Shown: piece after piece, positions 55,357 through 64,000 of the stretch
Layout of the letters: every line of letters starts with the position of its first letter
Numbering within the stretch: the first letter of the stretch is position 1
Assembly: GCF_028640845.1 (NCBI RefSeq)
Contig: NC_080546.1
Location: forward strand, 17,891,020 to 17,955,019
Reading direction: 5' to 3'
Source: Ahaetulla prasina
Lineage: Eukaryota; Chordata; Lepidosauria; Squamata; Colubridae
Length of the DNA: 64,000 bases
Notes under the pieces: model-generated
What the model saw: only the letters and a program-made list of their open reading frames with translations
The model's database searches: none
What the model was told of the DNA's origin: nothing
Position numbers and translations under genes: made by a program

Positions 55357-56012
55357 GAGCAAGGTCAAGGCAATTAGAAAGGCTCCAGCGCCCAAAACAA
55401 AGCAGAGCTACAGGCATTCCTGGGCTAGTGAATTTTACGCGGTCTTTTAAAAACAAAGCGACCGTTGCTGAACCGCTGCATAGGCTTTTAGGAAAAATAC
55501 TGTTTGGTCTTGGGGAAAGTCGGAAAATAGGGCTTTGAAGCAGTAAAAACCTGCTCTCAAGTGATAGCCTGCTCATCCAATATCATAACTCATTGCCCCT
55601 AGTGCTGGTTTGCGATGCCTCCTTACGGGTGGGGCTGTACTCAGCCATAGACTTCCAAACGGCACAGAAGCCCCTATAGCTTTTACTCTAGAACGATGTC
55701 CTCCCAGAGAGGAACTACAGCCAATTAGATAAAGAAGCACTAGCCATTGTGTCAGGGTAAAAAATTCCACGAATATGTTTTTGGGCGGATTTTGAAATCG
55801 TGACTGACCACAGACCGCTGTTAGGATACTGGCTGGCGATCACCAACGCCTGTGGCACTTTCGCCACGCTTGACCCGATGGACTATTTTCTTAGCCGCTT
55901 ATTCGTACAAGCTGCAGCATCGACCAGGAAAAGAAGTGGGGCATGCAGACGCTAAGCAGATGCCCACTACCAGGGGCGATCAAGACCCCACCCGGGACGC
56001 CCATCCTGCTTA
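55357..56012 (+). pseudogene. Gypsy-2 RNase H region, unit 1, heavily frameshifted
   Basis: Nucleotide sequence aligns end to end with 57,210-57,925 but lacks single bases, mainly in A, G, C and T runs (for example 'cccaaaacaaag' against 'cccaaaaacaaaa'), so no frame stays open. The pattern resembles uncorrected long-read error as much as biological decay. Confidence 0.85.
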
Positions 56013-56588
56013 TTGACTCTTGACTCTGGCCCAGTCACATCTAAGGAAGTGGCTCGGCATCATACCGACATTATGTTAAGGACTGTACTTGGTTGGGTAC
56101 AAAGAGGGTGGCCCGCTGCGCCGGGCGAACGGTTTAAGGAATTTGTAAAAAAACGTGATGAGCTCTCGGCTCAAGGGGGGTGCCTATTATGGGGTGATCG
56201 TGTGGTAATTCCGGATAAATTAAGGGGAAAGGTATTGGACCTCCTCCACGAGGGTCACCCAGGGATCGTAAGGATGAAGGGGCTAGCAAGAAGCTATGTG
56301 TGGTGGCCACTCATGGACGCAGAGATTGCTGAGAGGGTAGGGAAATGCCAGGCTTGCCAAGAGTCCAGACCCCTACCCCCAACGGCCCCAGTCAGGGAAT
56401 GGGAAAAACCTCAAGGGCCCTGGTCAAGAATCCACATTGATTTTGCCGGCCCTTTCCACGGCCAAACCTTCCTAGTGGTTGTCGACGCATTCTCTAAATG
56501 GTTGGAGATCATACTCATGACTGAGTTCAAGATGTCTTCAAGGACTGCCTGGGCAAGTACAAGGGGACCCCTATTTCCTTCAACTTAG
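56013..56588 (+). pseudogene. Gypsy-2 integrase N-terminal part, unit 1
   Basis: 191 codons. It includes the integrase zinc domain ([20 protein letters not shown] and CQACQES) and the start of the core ([20 protein letters not shown] with the first catalytic Asp). After LEIILM it is cut by the junction with unit 2 and reads into duplicated protease-end sequence. The other two catalytic residues are absent, so it is non-functional. Confidence 0.9.
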
Positions 56589-56683
56589 ACCCCAGGTAGC
56601 CCCATTAGGTTAAAGGCAAGGAGAGTCCTTTGCCCTAAAACCAAAATTGACAAGGAGCTAGATAAGCTCATAAATCAGGGATT

Positions 56684-57044
56684 TTGGTGCCAGTCGATCA
56701 CGCAAAGTGGGAGACGCCAATCGTCACCCCAATAAAACCAGACGGGTCAATTAGAATTTGCGCTGACTACAAGGCGACGCTAAACAAAGCCTTACAGAAA
56801 AGCGCTTACCCGTTCCGTGGTGCAACACTTGCTGCACTCTTTGGGGCAAGGGCAAGTCTTTGCAAAGTTAGACTTGGCCCAAGCCTACCAACAACTGCCC
56901 GTAGACGCCAACACAGCTGAAGCCCAAACGATTGTAACGCACAGGGGGGCCTTCAAGTGCACCCGATTGCAATTTGGGGTGAGTGTGGCACCAGGGCTGT
57001 TCCAAAACCTAATGGAACGACTTCTGCAAGGGCTCCCAGGGTAG
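56684..57044 (+). pseudogene. Gypsy-2 RT, unit 2
   Basis: Two frames. 56,684-56,920 carries [20 protein letters not shown] and the [10 protein letters not shown] segment. 56,817-57,044 carries [16 protein letters not shown]. The frame ends just before the catalytic YFDD because of deletions at 57,040-57,060. Confidence 0.85.
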
Positions 57045-57147
57045 TTCCCTACTGATGATGTCTTAATATCAGCAGAAAACGAGAGGAATTGGGGAGCGGT
57101 TAAGAAAGGTTCTGGGCATTTTCCGGACAGCCGGATTAAAGGTTAAA

Positions 57148-58101
57148 GTGAACAAATGCCAGATAGGGGTCGAATCCGTCGAATTCTTGGGCTACCGGAT
57201 AGACAAGAAAGGAATTCACCCCACTGAGAGCAAGGTCAAGGCAATCAGAAAGGCTCCAGCGCCCAAAAACAAAACAGAGCTACAGGCATTCCTGGGGCTA
57301 GTGAATTTTTACGCGGTTTTTTTAAAAAACAAAGCGACCGTTGCTGAACCGCTGCATAAACTTTTAGGGAAAAATACTGTTTGGTCTTGGGGAAAGTCCG
57401 AAAATAGGGCTTTCGAAGCAGTAAAAAACCTGCTCTCGAGTGATAGCCTGCTCATCCAATATCATAACTCATTGCCCCTAGTGCTGGTTTGCGATGCCTC
57501 CCCTTACGGGGTGGGGGCTGTACTCAGCCATAGACTGCCAAACGGCACAGAAGCCCCTATAGCCTTCTACTCTAGAACGATGTCCTCCCCAGAGAGGAAC
57601 TATAGCCAATTAGATAAGGAAGCGCTAGCAATTGTGTCAGGGGTGAAAAAATTCCACGAATATGTTTTTGGGCGGGATTTTGAAATTGTGACTGACCACA
57701 GACCGCTGTTAGGGATACTGGCTGGCGACCGCCCAACGCCTGTGGCACTTTCGCCACGGTTGACTCGATGGACTATTTTCTTAGCCGCTTATTCGTACAA
57801 GCTACAGCATCGACCAGCAAAAGAAGTGGGGCATGCGGACGCGTTAAGCAGATGCCCACTACCAGGGGCGATTGAAGACCCCACTCCTGGGACGCCCACC
57901 CTGCTCATTGACTCTTTGGACTCTGGCCCAGTCACATCTAAGGAAGTGGCTCGGCATCATACCGACATTATGTTAAGGACTGTACTCGGTTGGGTACAAA
58001 GAGGGTGGCCGCGCCGGGTGAACGTTTTAAGGAATTTGTTAAAAAACGTGATGAGCTCTCGGCTCAAGGGGGGTGCCTGTTATGGGGCGATCGTGTGGTA
58101 A
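57148..58101 (+). pseudogene. Gypsy-2 RT thumb and RNase H, unit 2
   Basis: 317 codons. It runs from the RT connection ([20 protein letters not shown]) through RNase [50 protein letters not shown] and [12 protein letters not shown], so all four catalytic acidic residues are present. The frame breaks near 58,010 where a short deletion precedes integrase. RNase H would remove RNA from the cDNA hybrid. Without RT palm and integrase in frame the piece is not functional. Confidence 0.9.
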
Positions 58102-59144
58102 TTCCGGATAAATTAAGGGGAAAGGTACTGGACCTCCTCCACGAGGGTCACCCAGGGATCGTAAGGATGAAGGGGCTAGCAAGAAGCTATGTGTGGTGGC
58201 CACTCATGGACTCAGAGATTGCTGAGAGGGTAGGGAAGTGCCAGGCTTGCCAAGAGTCCAGACCTCTACCCCCAACGGCCCCAGTCAGGAATGGGAAACC
58301 CCAAGGGCCCTGGTCAAGAATCCACATTGATTTTGCTGGCCCTTTCCATGGCCAAACTTTCCTAGTGGTTGTCGACGCATTCTCTAAATGGTTGGAGATC
58401 ATACTCATGAAATCCACTACGGCCGAGGCAGTAATCGCAGCCCTGCGCCACCTATTCGCAACCCACGGGTTGCCTGACACTCTGGTGTCCGACAACGGCC
58501 CGCAATTCACGGCAGCCCAGTTCGAAGAATACTTGGCAGAGGAGGGCATCCGACATGCCCTCTCTGCGCCTTTCCACCCTGCGTCGAATGGCCTTGCAGA
58601 GCGTTCCGTCCGGAGCGCTAAGGAGGCATTGTCCAGGCTCAAGCCAGGTGACTGGCAAACAAAGATAGATTTCTTTCTGGCCGTTCAGCACAGAACCCCA
58701 AGCACTGCTACCGGCAGAAGCCCAGCCGAATTATTGATGGGACGGAAACTCCGGTGCCCACTTGACCGTTTGAATCCCCATTACACACCAGAGGGTTACA
58801 AGGGGGAAATAGACAAAACAAGGGAATTGGGCATAGGCGACCGAGTGTGGGCCCGCAACTATGGGGACGGCCCAAGTTGGCTCGCAGGGCAAATCATAAA
58901 AGCAACCGGTCCAAAATCATACTTGGTCGAGTTACAAGACAACCGAGTATGGAGGCGCCACATAGATCAGATAAGGAGACGAATAACTGAACAAACTAAG
59001 CCACAGGAAACAAATTATGACCCCTCCTTATTTGAACCCACAGCTGACCATGACCCGGGGGAGGCGCAAGACTTAGCTGAGGTCCCGGAGGTCCAGCGAC
59101 GCCATCAGGTTTCCGAGGGAAACAGCAGGAAAATTACAAAGTAA
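57990..59144 (+). CDS. Gypsy-2 integrase, 384 aa
   Basis: An open frame covering a whole integrase. Zinc site H51, H54, C84, C87. Catalytic D114 (HIDFAG), D168 (VSDNGPQFT) and E204 (SNGLAERSV), with 35 residues between the last two. A GPY/F-like region (GPSWLAGQIIKATGPKSYLV) follows. The frame starts just after the break from the RNase H frame, so the first six residues are not native. The natural C-terminus (RRCPGYLRDYVEK, stop at 59,325-59,327) lies in another frame downstream, beyond a frameshift near 59,140. In the family integrase inserts the cDNA, giving 5-bp duplications like CTTTT here. Confidence 0.9.
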   Translation: MGTKRVAAPGERFKEFVKKRDELSAQGGCLLWGDRVVIPDKLRGKVLDLLHEGHPGIVRMKGLARSYVWWPLMDSEIAERVGKCQACQESRPLPPTAPVRNGKPQGPWSRIHIDFAGPFHGQTFLVVVDAFSKWLEIILMKSTTAEAVIAALRHLFATHGLPDTLVSDNGPQFTAAQFEEYLAEEGIRHALSAPFHPASNGLAERSVRSAKEALSRLKPGDWQTKIDFFLAVQHRTPSTATGRSPAELLMGRKLRCPLDRLNPHYTPEGYKGEIDKTRELGIGDRVWARNYGDGPSWLAGQIIKATGPKSYLVELQDNRVWRRHIDQIRRRITEQTKPQETNYDPSLFEPTADHDPGEAQDLAEVPEVQRRHQVSEGNSRKITK

Positions 59145-59327
59145 TCCAAGGCCGGATGGCCAAGAAAAAGAATCTGCAATAATCCAGGGCCCGATGGCCT
59201 AGAGAAAGAGCTGGGAGGAGAAAACAGACCCTCCGAACAGCTCAAAACACCACCCAGGACTGAACCGCGCAGGTCTGAAAGAACTAGGAGATGCCCAGGT
59301 TATTTGCGTGACTACGTCGAAAAATAA
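59145..59327 (+). pseudogene. Gypsy-2 Pol C-terminal tail, frameshifted
   Basis: A frame after a shift ends SERTRRCPGYLRDYVEK and stop, homologous to the Gypsy-1 Pol end LRDYVDK. It shows where the undamaged polyprotein would end. Confidence 0.75.
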
Positions 59328-59365
59328 CATGTAAATAAAATGCAAATAGAGGCAAAGTGTTTTCT

Positions 59366-59378
59366 GGGAGGGGAGGAG
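59366..59378 (+). promoter_or_regulatory. Gypsy-2 polypurine tract
   Basis: GGGAGGGGAGGAG directly precedes the 3' LTR. Confidence 0.85.
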
Positions 59379-59568
59379 TGTTATGTATTCTTGTATGTAC
59401 CTTTAAATATTTGGGCGGGAAATCAGCACGTTGCTGATTGGACGAAGCCGCCAGTAGAACTGTATAAAAGGAGAGGTTTTTCCCCCAGCCTGTTGCTGGG
59501 TTCACCATATATTAAAGAGCTGTTGTCACTACCCTGGTCTCCAGCCTCGTTACTTCCCGAACTTAACA
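59379..59568 (+). repeat. Gypsy-2 3' LTR
   Basis: 190 bp, three differences from the 5' LTR. ATTAAA poly(A) signal at 59,511-59,516. Confidence 0.95.
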
Positions 59569-59693
59569 CTTTTTAATTGTTATTTTAGTATGTATATTAA
59601 TTGTTTTAAATGAAGGCTGTACACTGCCCTGAGTCCTTCGGGAGAAGGGCGGTATAAAAGTTTAATTAAATAAATAAAATAAATAAATAAATT

Positions 59694-60084
59694 ATAGTCC
59701 ATGTGTGGTTATGAATAAATACCGATTCAATTAATTTCATAATGGTGATTTTTATCAATAAATTCCTATATGGATTGATTCCTGTGTATCTTCGGGACAA
59801 TCATGTCCAGATAGAATCTGACCTCCCAGGTAAACCAGAGAGGAAACACGACTAGACAAGCTAAATCTACTTTATTGTGTAAGGCTACATTCACAGCATC
59901 TTGCAAGTCTGAAGTCACAATCTCCACTTTTAGCAACTTAGGGTGGATCTTTCCTAAGTGTCTTTCTCTGACTGTTAAGCCACTGGTGGGGGAGGTTGGG
60001 TTCCTGCCTGTCTTATCTGATTGTTTCCTAGGCCACATTTCTTCCTCTCATTCCCCAAGGTCATGTACACATTCCATTATACCT
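59694..60084. other. no feature recognised
   Basis: No repeat or gene recognised. Confidence 0.4.
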
Positions 60085-61020
60085 GTGAACTTGTCAGCTG
60101 GAAAGCTGACAGCCCAGGTTTGAGACCCGAGTGTCGTGTGATGAGGTGAGCTCCCATTATTTGTTCCAGCTCTGTGGCCAACCTAGCAGTATGAAAGCAT
60201 GCAAATGTGAATAGATAAATAGGTATCACTTTGGTGGGAAGGTAACAGTGTTCCCTGCACCTTGACATATAGTCGTGCTGGCCACATGACCACAGAAATG
60301 TCTTTGGACCACATGGCTCCCTGTTTTGGTCTGCCAGCCTGTGGAGCTGGCAATGGAGTCAGACGGTGATGAGGCTGAGGAAGAGCATGGGCCAGTGGTG
60401 GAGGCTGGGGAAGGTCCAGATGAGGGCTCTGTGTCAGAGGCAGAGGTGGGGCCAGGGCCATCAGGGAGTGATATGAGGACTCCAGAGCCTCTAGAGGCTG
60501 ACAGTAGTGAGGCAGAGGAATAGGAGGAGCCTGTTCCTAATGAACACATGAGAAGAGCTGCCAAAAGGCAAGAGCAGCTAAAGCAAAGAGGACGACTTGG
60601 GAGTAGGGCCAAGAGATGATTGGCCCCTCCCATAAGGCTTAAAAGACCAGCGATGGTGTTTGGACCCTTTGCCGGAAAACAACCTTGATAGCTTTGTCTT
60701 GTTGCCTTTGTTTCGTGTCGGTGTCTTCTGAACTTTTGCCAAGAAAGGCCCTTTGGCAGTTTGCCTAATTGGACCAAGGTTGGTGATAGGACTGAGGAAT
60801 TGTGTTGGGAGGAATTTGCTTTAATTTAGTTGGACTACGCTGAGAATGAAGTAATTCTCAGCTGTTTTTAATAAAGTTTGTTTGTTTTTACACTGACTGA
60901 GTTTCCTACTACCTACTTGGACCTGGGTCACAACACTCCCTCAGCTAAGACTCGGATATGAGCATCGTTTCCCAAGAATTGAACATGACTGAACAGGAGA
61001 AACCTTTACCTTTATCTTAT
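60085..61020 (+). mobile_element. tRNA-derived SINE, split by a solo LTR
   Basis: 60,085-60,321 matches the SINE at 4631-4990 ('gagctcccattatttgttcc', 'gggaaggtaacagtgttcc'). The rest resumes at 60,941 and ends 'gagaaacctttacctttatc'. The insert is the 614-bp LTR. Confidence 0.8.
60322..60935 (+). mobile_element. solo LTR, 614 bp
   Basis: TG...CA with an exact CTCCC duplication (60,317-60,321 and 60,936-60,940). It contains 'cttaaaagaccag' (TATA-like), AATAAAG near 60,870 and the shared end 'ctgggtcacaaca'. From about 60,525 it aligns with the 427-bp solo LTR at 41,948-42,374. The 5' part, roughly 60,345-60,525, is an extra segment absent there, with an acidic open frame that I do not consider a gene. 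Confidence 0.85.
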
Positions 61021-61472
61021 TGATATCTACCTCAACCCTGAAACGGACTGGACAAATTGCCATAAGATTAGATGTTCCTTTGGATAACATTAGTTGTGTA
61101 AAGGAGCTCTTTCTTCTTCTTTTTAGTTATACTATTAAAGAAGGCCAACAATTTGGGGATATAAATCACACAATTTTTACTCAGTAAAGGGGACCCTGTT
61201 GTCTATGTGAAAGCTTCCTTCTATATTTTGGAAACTGGTAACATCGTGTACTATACCTTCCTGTCAGAGATGTTTCTCCATCATGTGGATAAGGTAGCAG
61301 GAAGGAAGCTGCAGAAGGCATGTTTCTGGGGTATAACCAAAGGATTGGTTCTGCATTTGGTTATAATTGTGAAATCTAGAATGTACTTATTCAATTACTA
61401 ACAAAACTGCAATGATTGTGAGGGGAAAAAAATCTAGGCACTGTAATTTATTGAAGTAACATTAGTTCAACT
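61021..61472. other. no feature recognised
   Basis: No repeat or gene recognised. Confidence 0.4.
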
Positions 61473-62036
61473 CAGGGGTGAAATGTAAAATTTGTTACTA
61501 CCGGTTCTGTGGGTGTGGCTTGTGGGGGGTAATGTGACTGGGTGGGTGTGGCCAACTTTTTTTTGTACTTTTAAAAGCATTTTTTCTACAACTCCTCGGC
61601 TGAAGAGGTTGTAAAAAAATGCTTTTAAAGGCCTGTGATGAGCAGGCAACTCAGCTGGGATCGCCAGAGGAAAAAAAAGCTTTTAAAGGGTTCTGATGAT
61701 CCCAGCTGAATTGCTTGATCGCCAGAACCTTTTAAAAGCTTTTTTTTTACAACCTCTTCAGCCAAAGAGGTTGTAGAAAAAATGCTTTTAAAGGGTTTTG
61801 ACTATCCCAGTTGAGCTGCATGATTTTCAGAGGCTTTTTTTTTTACTTTAAAAGCATTTTTTTGGCCGAAGAAAAAATGCTTTTAAAAGTAAAAAAATAA
61901 AACCTCTGATGATTGCGTGGCTCAGCTGGGGGTGGGGGTGGGGAACAGGGATTTTTCCTACCAGTTCTCTGAACCACCCGCCACCATCGCTACCAGATCA
62001 GTTGATCCGGTCCGAACTGGGAGCATTTTACCCCTG
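61473..62036. mobile_element. hairpin-rich hAT-type MITE with exact target duplication
   Basis: Ends CAGGGGTGAAATG and ...GAGCATTTTACCCCTG. Exact duplication GTTCAACT (61,465-61,472 and 62,037-62,044). The interior (61,555-61,930) is a series of inverted repeats built on 'aaaaatgcttttaaa' and 'acaacctcttcagcc'. Confidence 0.95.
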
Positions 62037-62044
62037 GTTCAACT

Positions 62045-62341
62045 GGAAGAGAATATATAAGAGAATATATTATGTTTGTTGAACAGAACGTTTCCAATCT
62101 GCTGCATCCAGTTCTATAACAATTTTTTGCCCAAAGTCCTGTGGAGCAATGTACTTCCAGTTAAGCAAATTTAATTATGTTCTTCTTCAACTGTCAGTTG
62201 AATCTATGACAGGAAAAGAGAGACAGGGAAGAACCGACATGAGCTCCCAGTCTGAGCCCTCCCTATTTCCAGCTGAATCGGGCTGAAGAAAACTCATAGG
62301 TGTTAATTAAATACACTGGCAGAATATGCTCTATTACTGCA
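62045..62341. other. no feature recognised
   Basis: No repeat or gene recognised. Confidence 0.4.
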
Positions 62342-62505
62342 TATAAATTCGATAGAATAGAATAGAATAGAATTTTTATTGGCCAAGTGTGATTGGACAC
62401 ACAAGGAATTTGTCTTGGTGCATATGCTCTCAGTGTACATAAAAGAAAAGATACATTCATCAAGGTACAACATTTACAACACAATTGATGGTCAATATAT
62501 CAATG
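62342..62505 (-). mobile_element. AGAAT-tailed CR1 LINE 3' end, short
   Basis: Starts with AGAAT pentamers, then 'ttggccaagtgtgattggac' and 'catatgctctcagtgtacat', as at 21,455. Strongly 5'-truncated, non-coding part only. Confidence 0.85.
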
Positions 62506-63450
62506 ACCACAATTGAGCCCTAAATTTCTATTGCTAAGTGAGACAATTGTTAAGTGAATTTTACCCTATTTTACGACCTTTCTTGCCACAGCTCTTAAGT
62601 AAAACACTAGAGTTGTGAAGTTAGTTGCACAATTGTTATGTGAATCTGTTTTCTCCATTGACCTTGCTTGTCAGAAGGTCATGTAGGAAGTTAGCACCCA
62701 CCCCTTTCCTTGAAAAATGAATATTCTAAGAAATATTAAAAAGACAGAATATTATACCTCCCTGGATGAGAAAAGGAGAAACATGCTCTTGGAAAGTAGC
62801 CCCCACCTTTGCTAATAGCCCCAGAAAGGCTGGGCCAGCTTATCTACAATACAAAAGATATGGCCCTCAGGACATGATAGGATTAGCCGTCTACCCATCT
62901 AGCAACAGAACTCACCACACGGCACCTAGGGAGATTACATCACCCAGCAAGATTCAACCAAGGTTGGGACTCAAGACACTACAAAGTTACCCCTGCATGG
63001 CCCCATGGGAATTTGAGAACCAATCAGAATACATTTCTTACACAGGAACAGGAAGCTCCAAGGCAGGGCCCAAGAGGGGGTGTAAATTTATCTCTCTCTC
63101 TCACCCGTGTGCTCTTTTTGGCCAGGACCTAAAAACCCTTGTGATTCCTGTCCACCATTAAACCATCTTTCCAAGCAGTCTCCACATTTCCAGTGTCTTT
63201 CTCCCCACTTGGAACTGAATCCAGATGGACATTTCTTCCAAAGGTCACAACAGGGGATCATGTGATCCTGGGACATTGCAACTGTCATAAATATGGGTCA
63301 ATTGTCAAGTGTCTAAATTTTGATCACATGACCATGGGGATGCTGCAACGGTTGTAAGTGTGAAAAATGGCCACAAGTCACTTTTTTCAATGCCCTTGCA
63401 ACTTTCAACATTTCCTGAAGAACCACTGTAAGTCGAGGACCATCTGTACA
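62506..63450 (+). mobile_element. MITE, 'taagtgaa' family, split by an LTR-like insert
   Basis: 62,506-62,681 ('accacaattgagccctaaat', 'ttgttaagtgaattttaccc') and 63,241-63,450 ('gatcacatgaccatggggat', 'gtaagtcgaggaccatctgt') are consecutive parts of the family at 41,629-42,450. The left end is missing next to the CR1 tail. Confidence 0.8.
62682..63240 (+). mobile_element. probable solo LTR (ERV-like), 559 bp
   Basis: Begins TGTAGGAAG, ends TTTCTTCCA and is flanked by AAGGTCA on both sides (62,675-62,681 and 63,241-63,247). Part of the 7-bp match may be chance, since LTR elements usually duplicate 4-6 bp. The 3' third ('accattaaaccatctttcca') resembles the R-U5 region of endogenous retroviral LTRs. 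The open frame at 62,766-63,161 has no domain. Confidence 0.55.
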
Positions 63451-63464
63451 TCTACCCAGCTGAT

Positions 63465-63470
<6 letters not shown>

Positions 63471-63522
<52 letters not shown>
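63471..63522. repeat. (AC)n microsatellite
   Basis: About 26 uninterrupted AC dinucleotides. Confidence 0.95.
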
Positions 63523-63528
<6 letters not shown>

Positions 63529-64000
63529 AGAGAAGAAATAAATCAATTAGTCATAGTATTCAACAGGACAATTGTAAGGCCTTCATTACTTTTTCCAGCA
63601 TAGTCCACTCTGTCATCAGTCAAACCAATGAGTTGTGGCTTGCCGCTGCATTGTGTCTTTACAATAGATCGTTTCCTCCTTCTCCAGGGATGCTGCTTAA
63701 AGAGAAGAGGTTAAGTTTCGGATTCCTTTATTTAGTTTTCCCTAAGGGCCAGGTTATTTAACAAGATGGTGGCTTATTAAGATAAACATTTAAGTAGTGC
63801 CAACACAGGATGTTTATTTTCAACATGTCCTCACCAGCTGCTATAGACAGAACACCGAAAGCCCAACTTAACTCTCCCCCCTTTCCCTTTCCCTTTCCCT
63901 CACAGCTAAATAATATTTGCAAAGCCCTTTACTTTACAGTTTTACTGAATTGTGGTAGCTGGTATCGCCATCATTGCCACCACTGACACCCAGAGGTGAA
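63523..64000. other. no feature recognised
   Basis: Only a short CCCTTT run at about 63,880-63,900. The last bases ('cacccagaggtgaa') might be the start of another hAT-type MITE cut by the window edge. Confidence 0.35.

Larger units (their letters stand above)
54650..58410 (+). repeat. internal direct duplication in Gypsy-2 (about 1.87 kb x 2)
   Basis: Unit 1 (54,650-56,520) and unit 2 (56,523-58,410) both run from the end of the protease through RT and RNase H to the first part of the integrase core, separated by CT. They share some indels (for example near 54,755/56,626) and also have private ones. Unit 1 loses single bases in homopolymers throughout 55,310-56,010. Unit 2 has its own deletions at 57,040-57,110. 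Confidence 0.95.
53103..59568 (+). mobile_element. Gypsy-2: Ty3/gypsy LTR retrotransposon with internal duplication
   Basis: 6466 bp with two 190-bp LTRs and a CTTTT target duplication (53,098-53,102 and 59,569-59,573). It is the same family as Gypsy-1 by protein, a related subfamily by LTR. Without the internal ~1.87-kb repeat it would be about 4.6 kb, matching Gypsy-1. The LTRs differ at three positions. gag-PR is intact in one frame. RT, RNase H and integrase are broken by many single-base indels. Confidence 0.95.
52745..59693 (+). mobile_element. L2-like LINE 3' end, split by Gypsy-2
   Basis: 52,745-53,102 encodes HRPVRSHREGLLRVPSAKQC and ends LKTYLFTQAGLA. The 3' UTR resumes at 59,574 with 'ctgccctgagtccttcggga', 'gggcggtataaaagtttaat' and an AAAT tail. 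The gap is exactly Gypsy-2 plus its CTTTT duplication, so the LINE is older. Confidence 0.9.

Noticed and set aside
60326..60523. Acidic 65-codon frame
   Set aside because: Inside a solo LTR with no promoter or domain. Kept only as a finding about the LTR.
63313..63603. VC- and TH-repeat frames
   Set aside because: Translation of the (AC)n microsatellite.

Overview
This window is vertebrate nuclear DNA, most likely from a squamate reptile and probably a snake. The reasoning is the repeat set: CR1-type LINEs with AGAAT-pentamer tails (typical of snakes), Bov-B LINE 3' ends, Sauria-type tRNA-derived SINEs, L2-like LINEs, many hAT-type MITEs and Ty3/gypsy LTR elements. I find no convincing host protein-coding exon, no rRNA or tRNA gene, no CRISPR array and no prokaryotic feature. 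Every long reading frame belongs to a retroelement. The window looks intergenic or deeply intronic.

Layout. 1-12 kb: MITEs, SINEs, an R4-like LINE split by a TA-flanked MITE, and several CR1/L2-like LINE tails, some nested in one another. 12-20 kb: hAT MITEs, CR1 tails, a foldback repeat and long unremarkable stretches. 20.7-23.4 kb: a direct tandem duplication of about 1.38 kb made mostly of LINE fragments. 25,512-30,062: Gypsy-1, a complete minus-strand Ty3/gypsy element with 178-bp LTRs differing at one base, a GCCCA target duplication, a tRNA-Ser(GCU)-type primer-binding site and a broken gag-pol. 30.9-33.1 kb: a tandem duplication of about 1.1 kb of an L1 ORF2 3' end. 33-48 kb: mostly single-copy-looking sequence with scattered MITEs, a Bov-B tail, CR1 tails, a 427-bp solo LTR and three stretches that could be conserved non-coding elements. 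48-52.7 kb: MITEs, a CCTT microsatellite and a foldback repeat. 53,103-59,568: Gypsy-2, a plus-strand relative of Gypsy-1 with 190-bp LTRs and a CTTTT target duplication, inserted into an L2-like LINE and carrying an internal direct duplication of about 1.87 kb. 60-64 kb: a SINE split by a 614-bp solo LTR, a hairpin-rich hAT MITE, a CR1 tail and a MITE split by a further LTR-like insert.

The coding content forms one system, the gypsy retrotransposon. Gag (CCHC nucleocapsid) and an aspartic protease share one frame, followed by reverse transcriptase, RNase H and a DD35E integrase, between LTRs that carry a TATA box and an ATTAAA-type poly(A) signal. Both copies are disabled by stops and frameshifts. 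The most interesting points are the exact target-site duplications, which let most insertions be ordered in time, the serine-tRNA primer, and three 1.1-1.9 kb tandem duplications. At least the one inside Gypsy-2 may be an assembly artefact.
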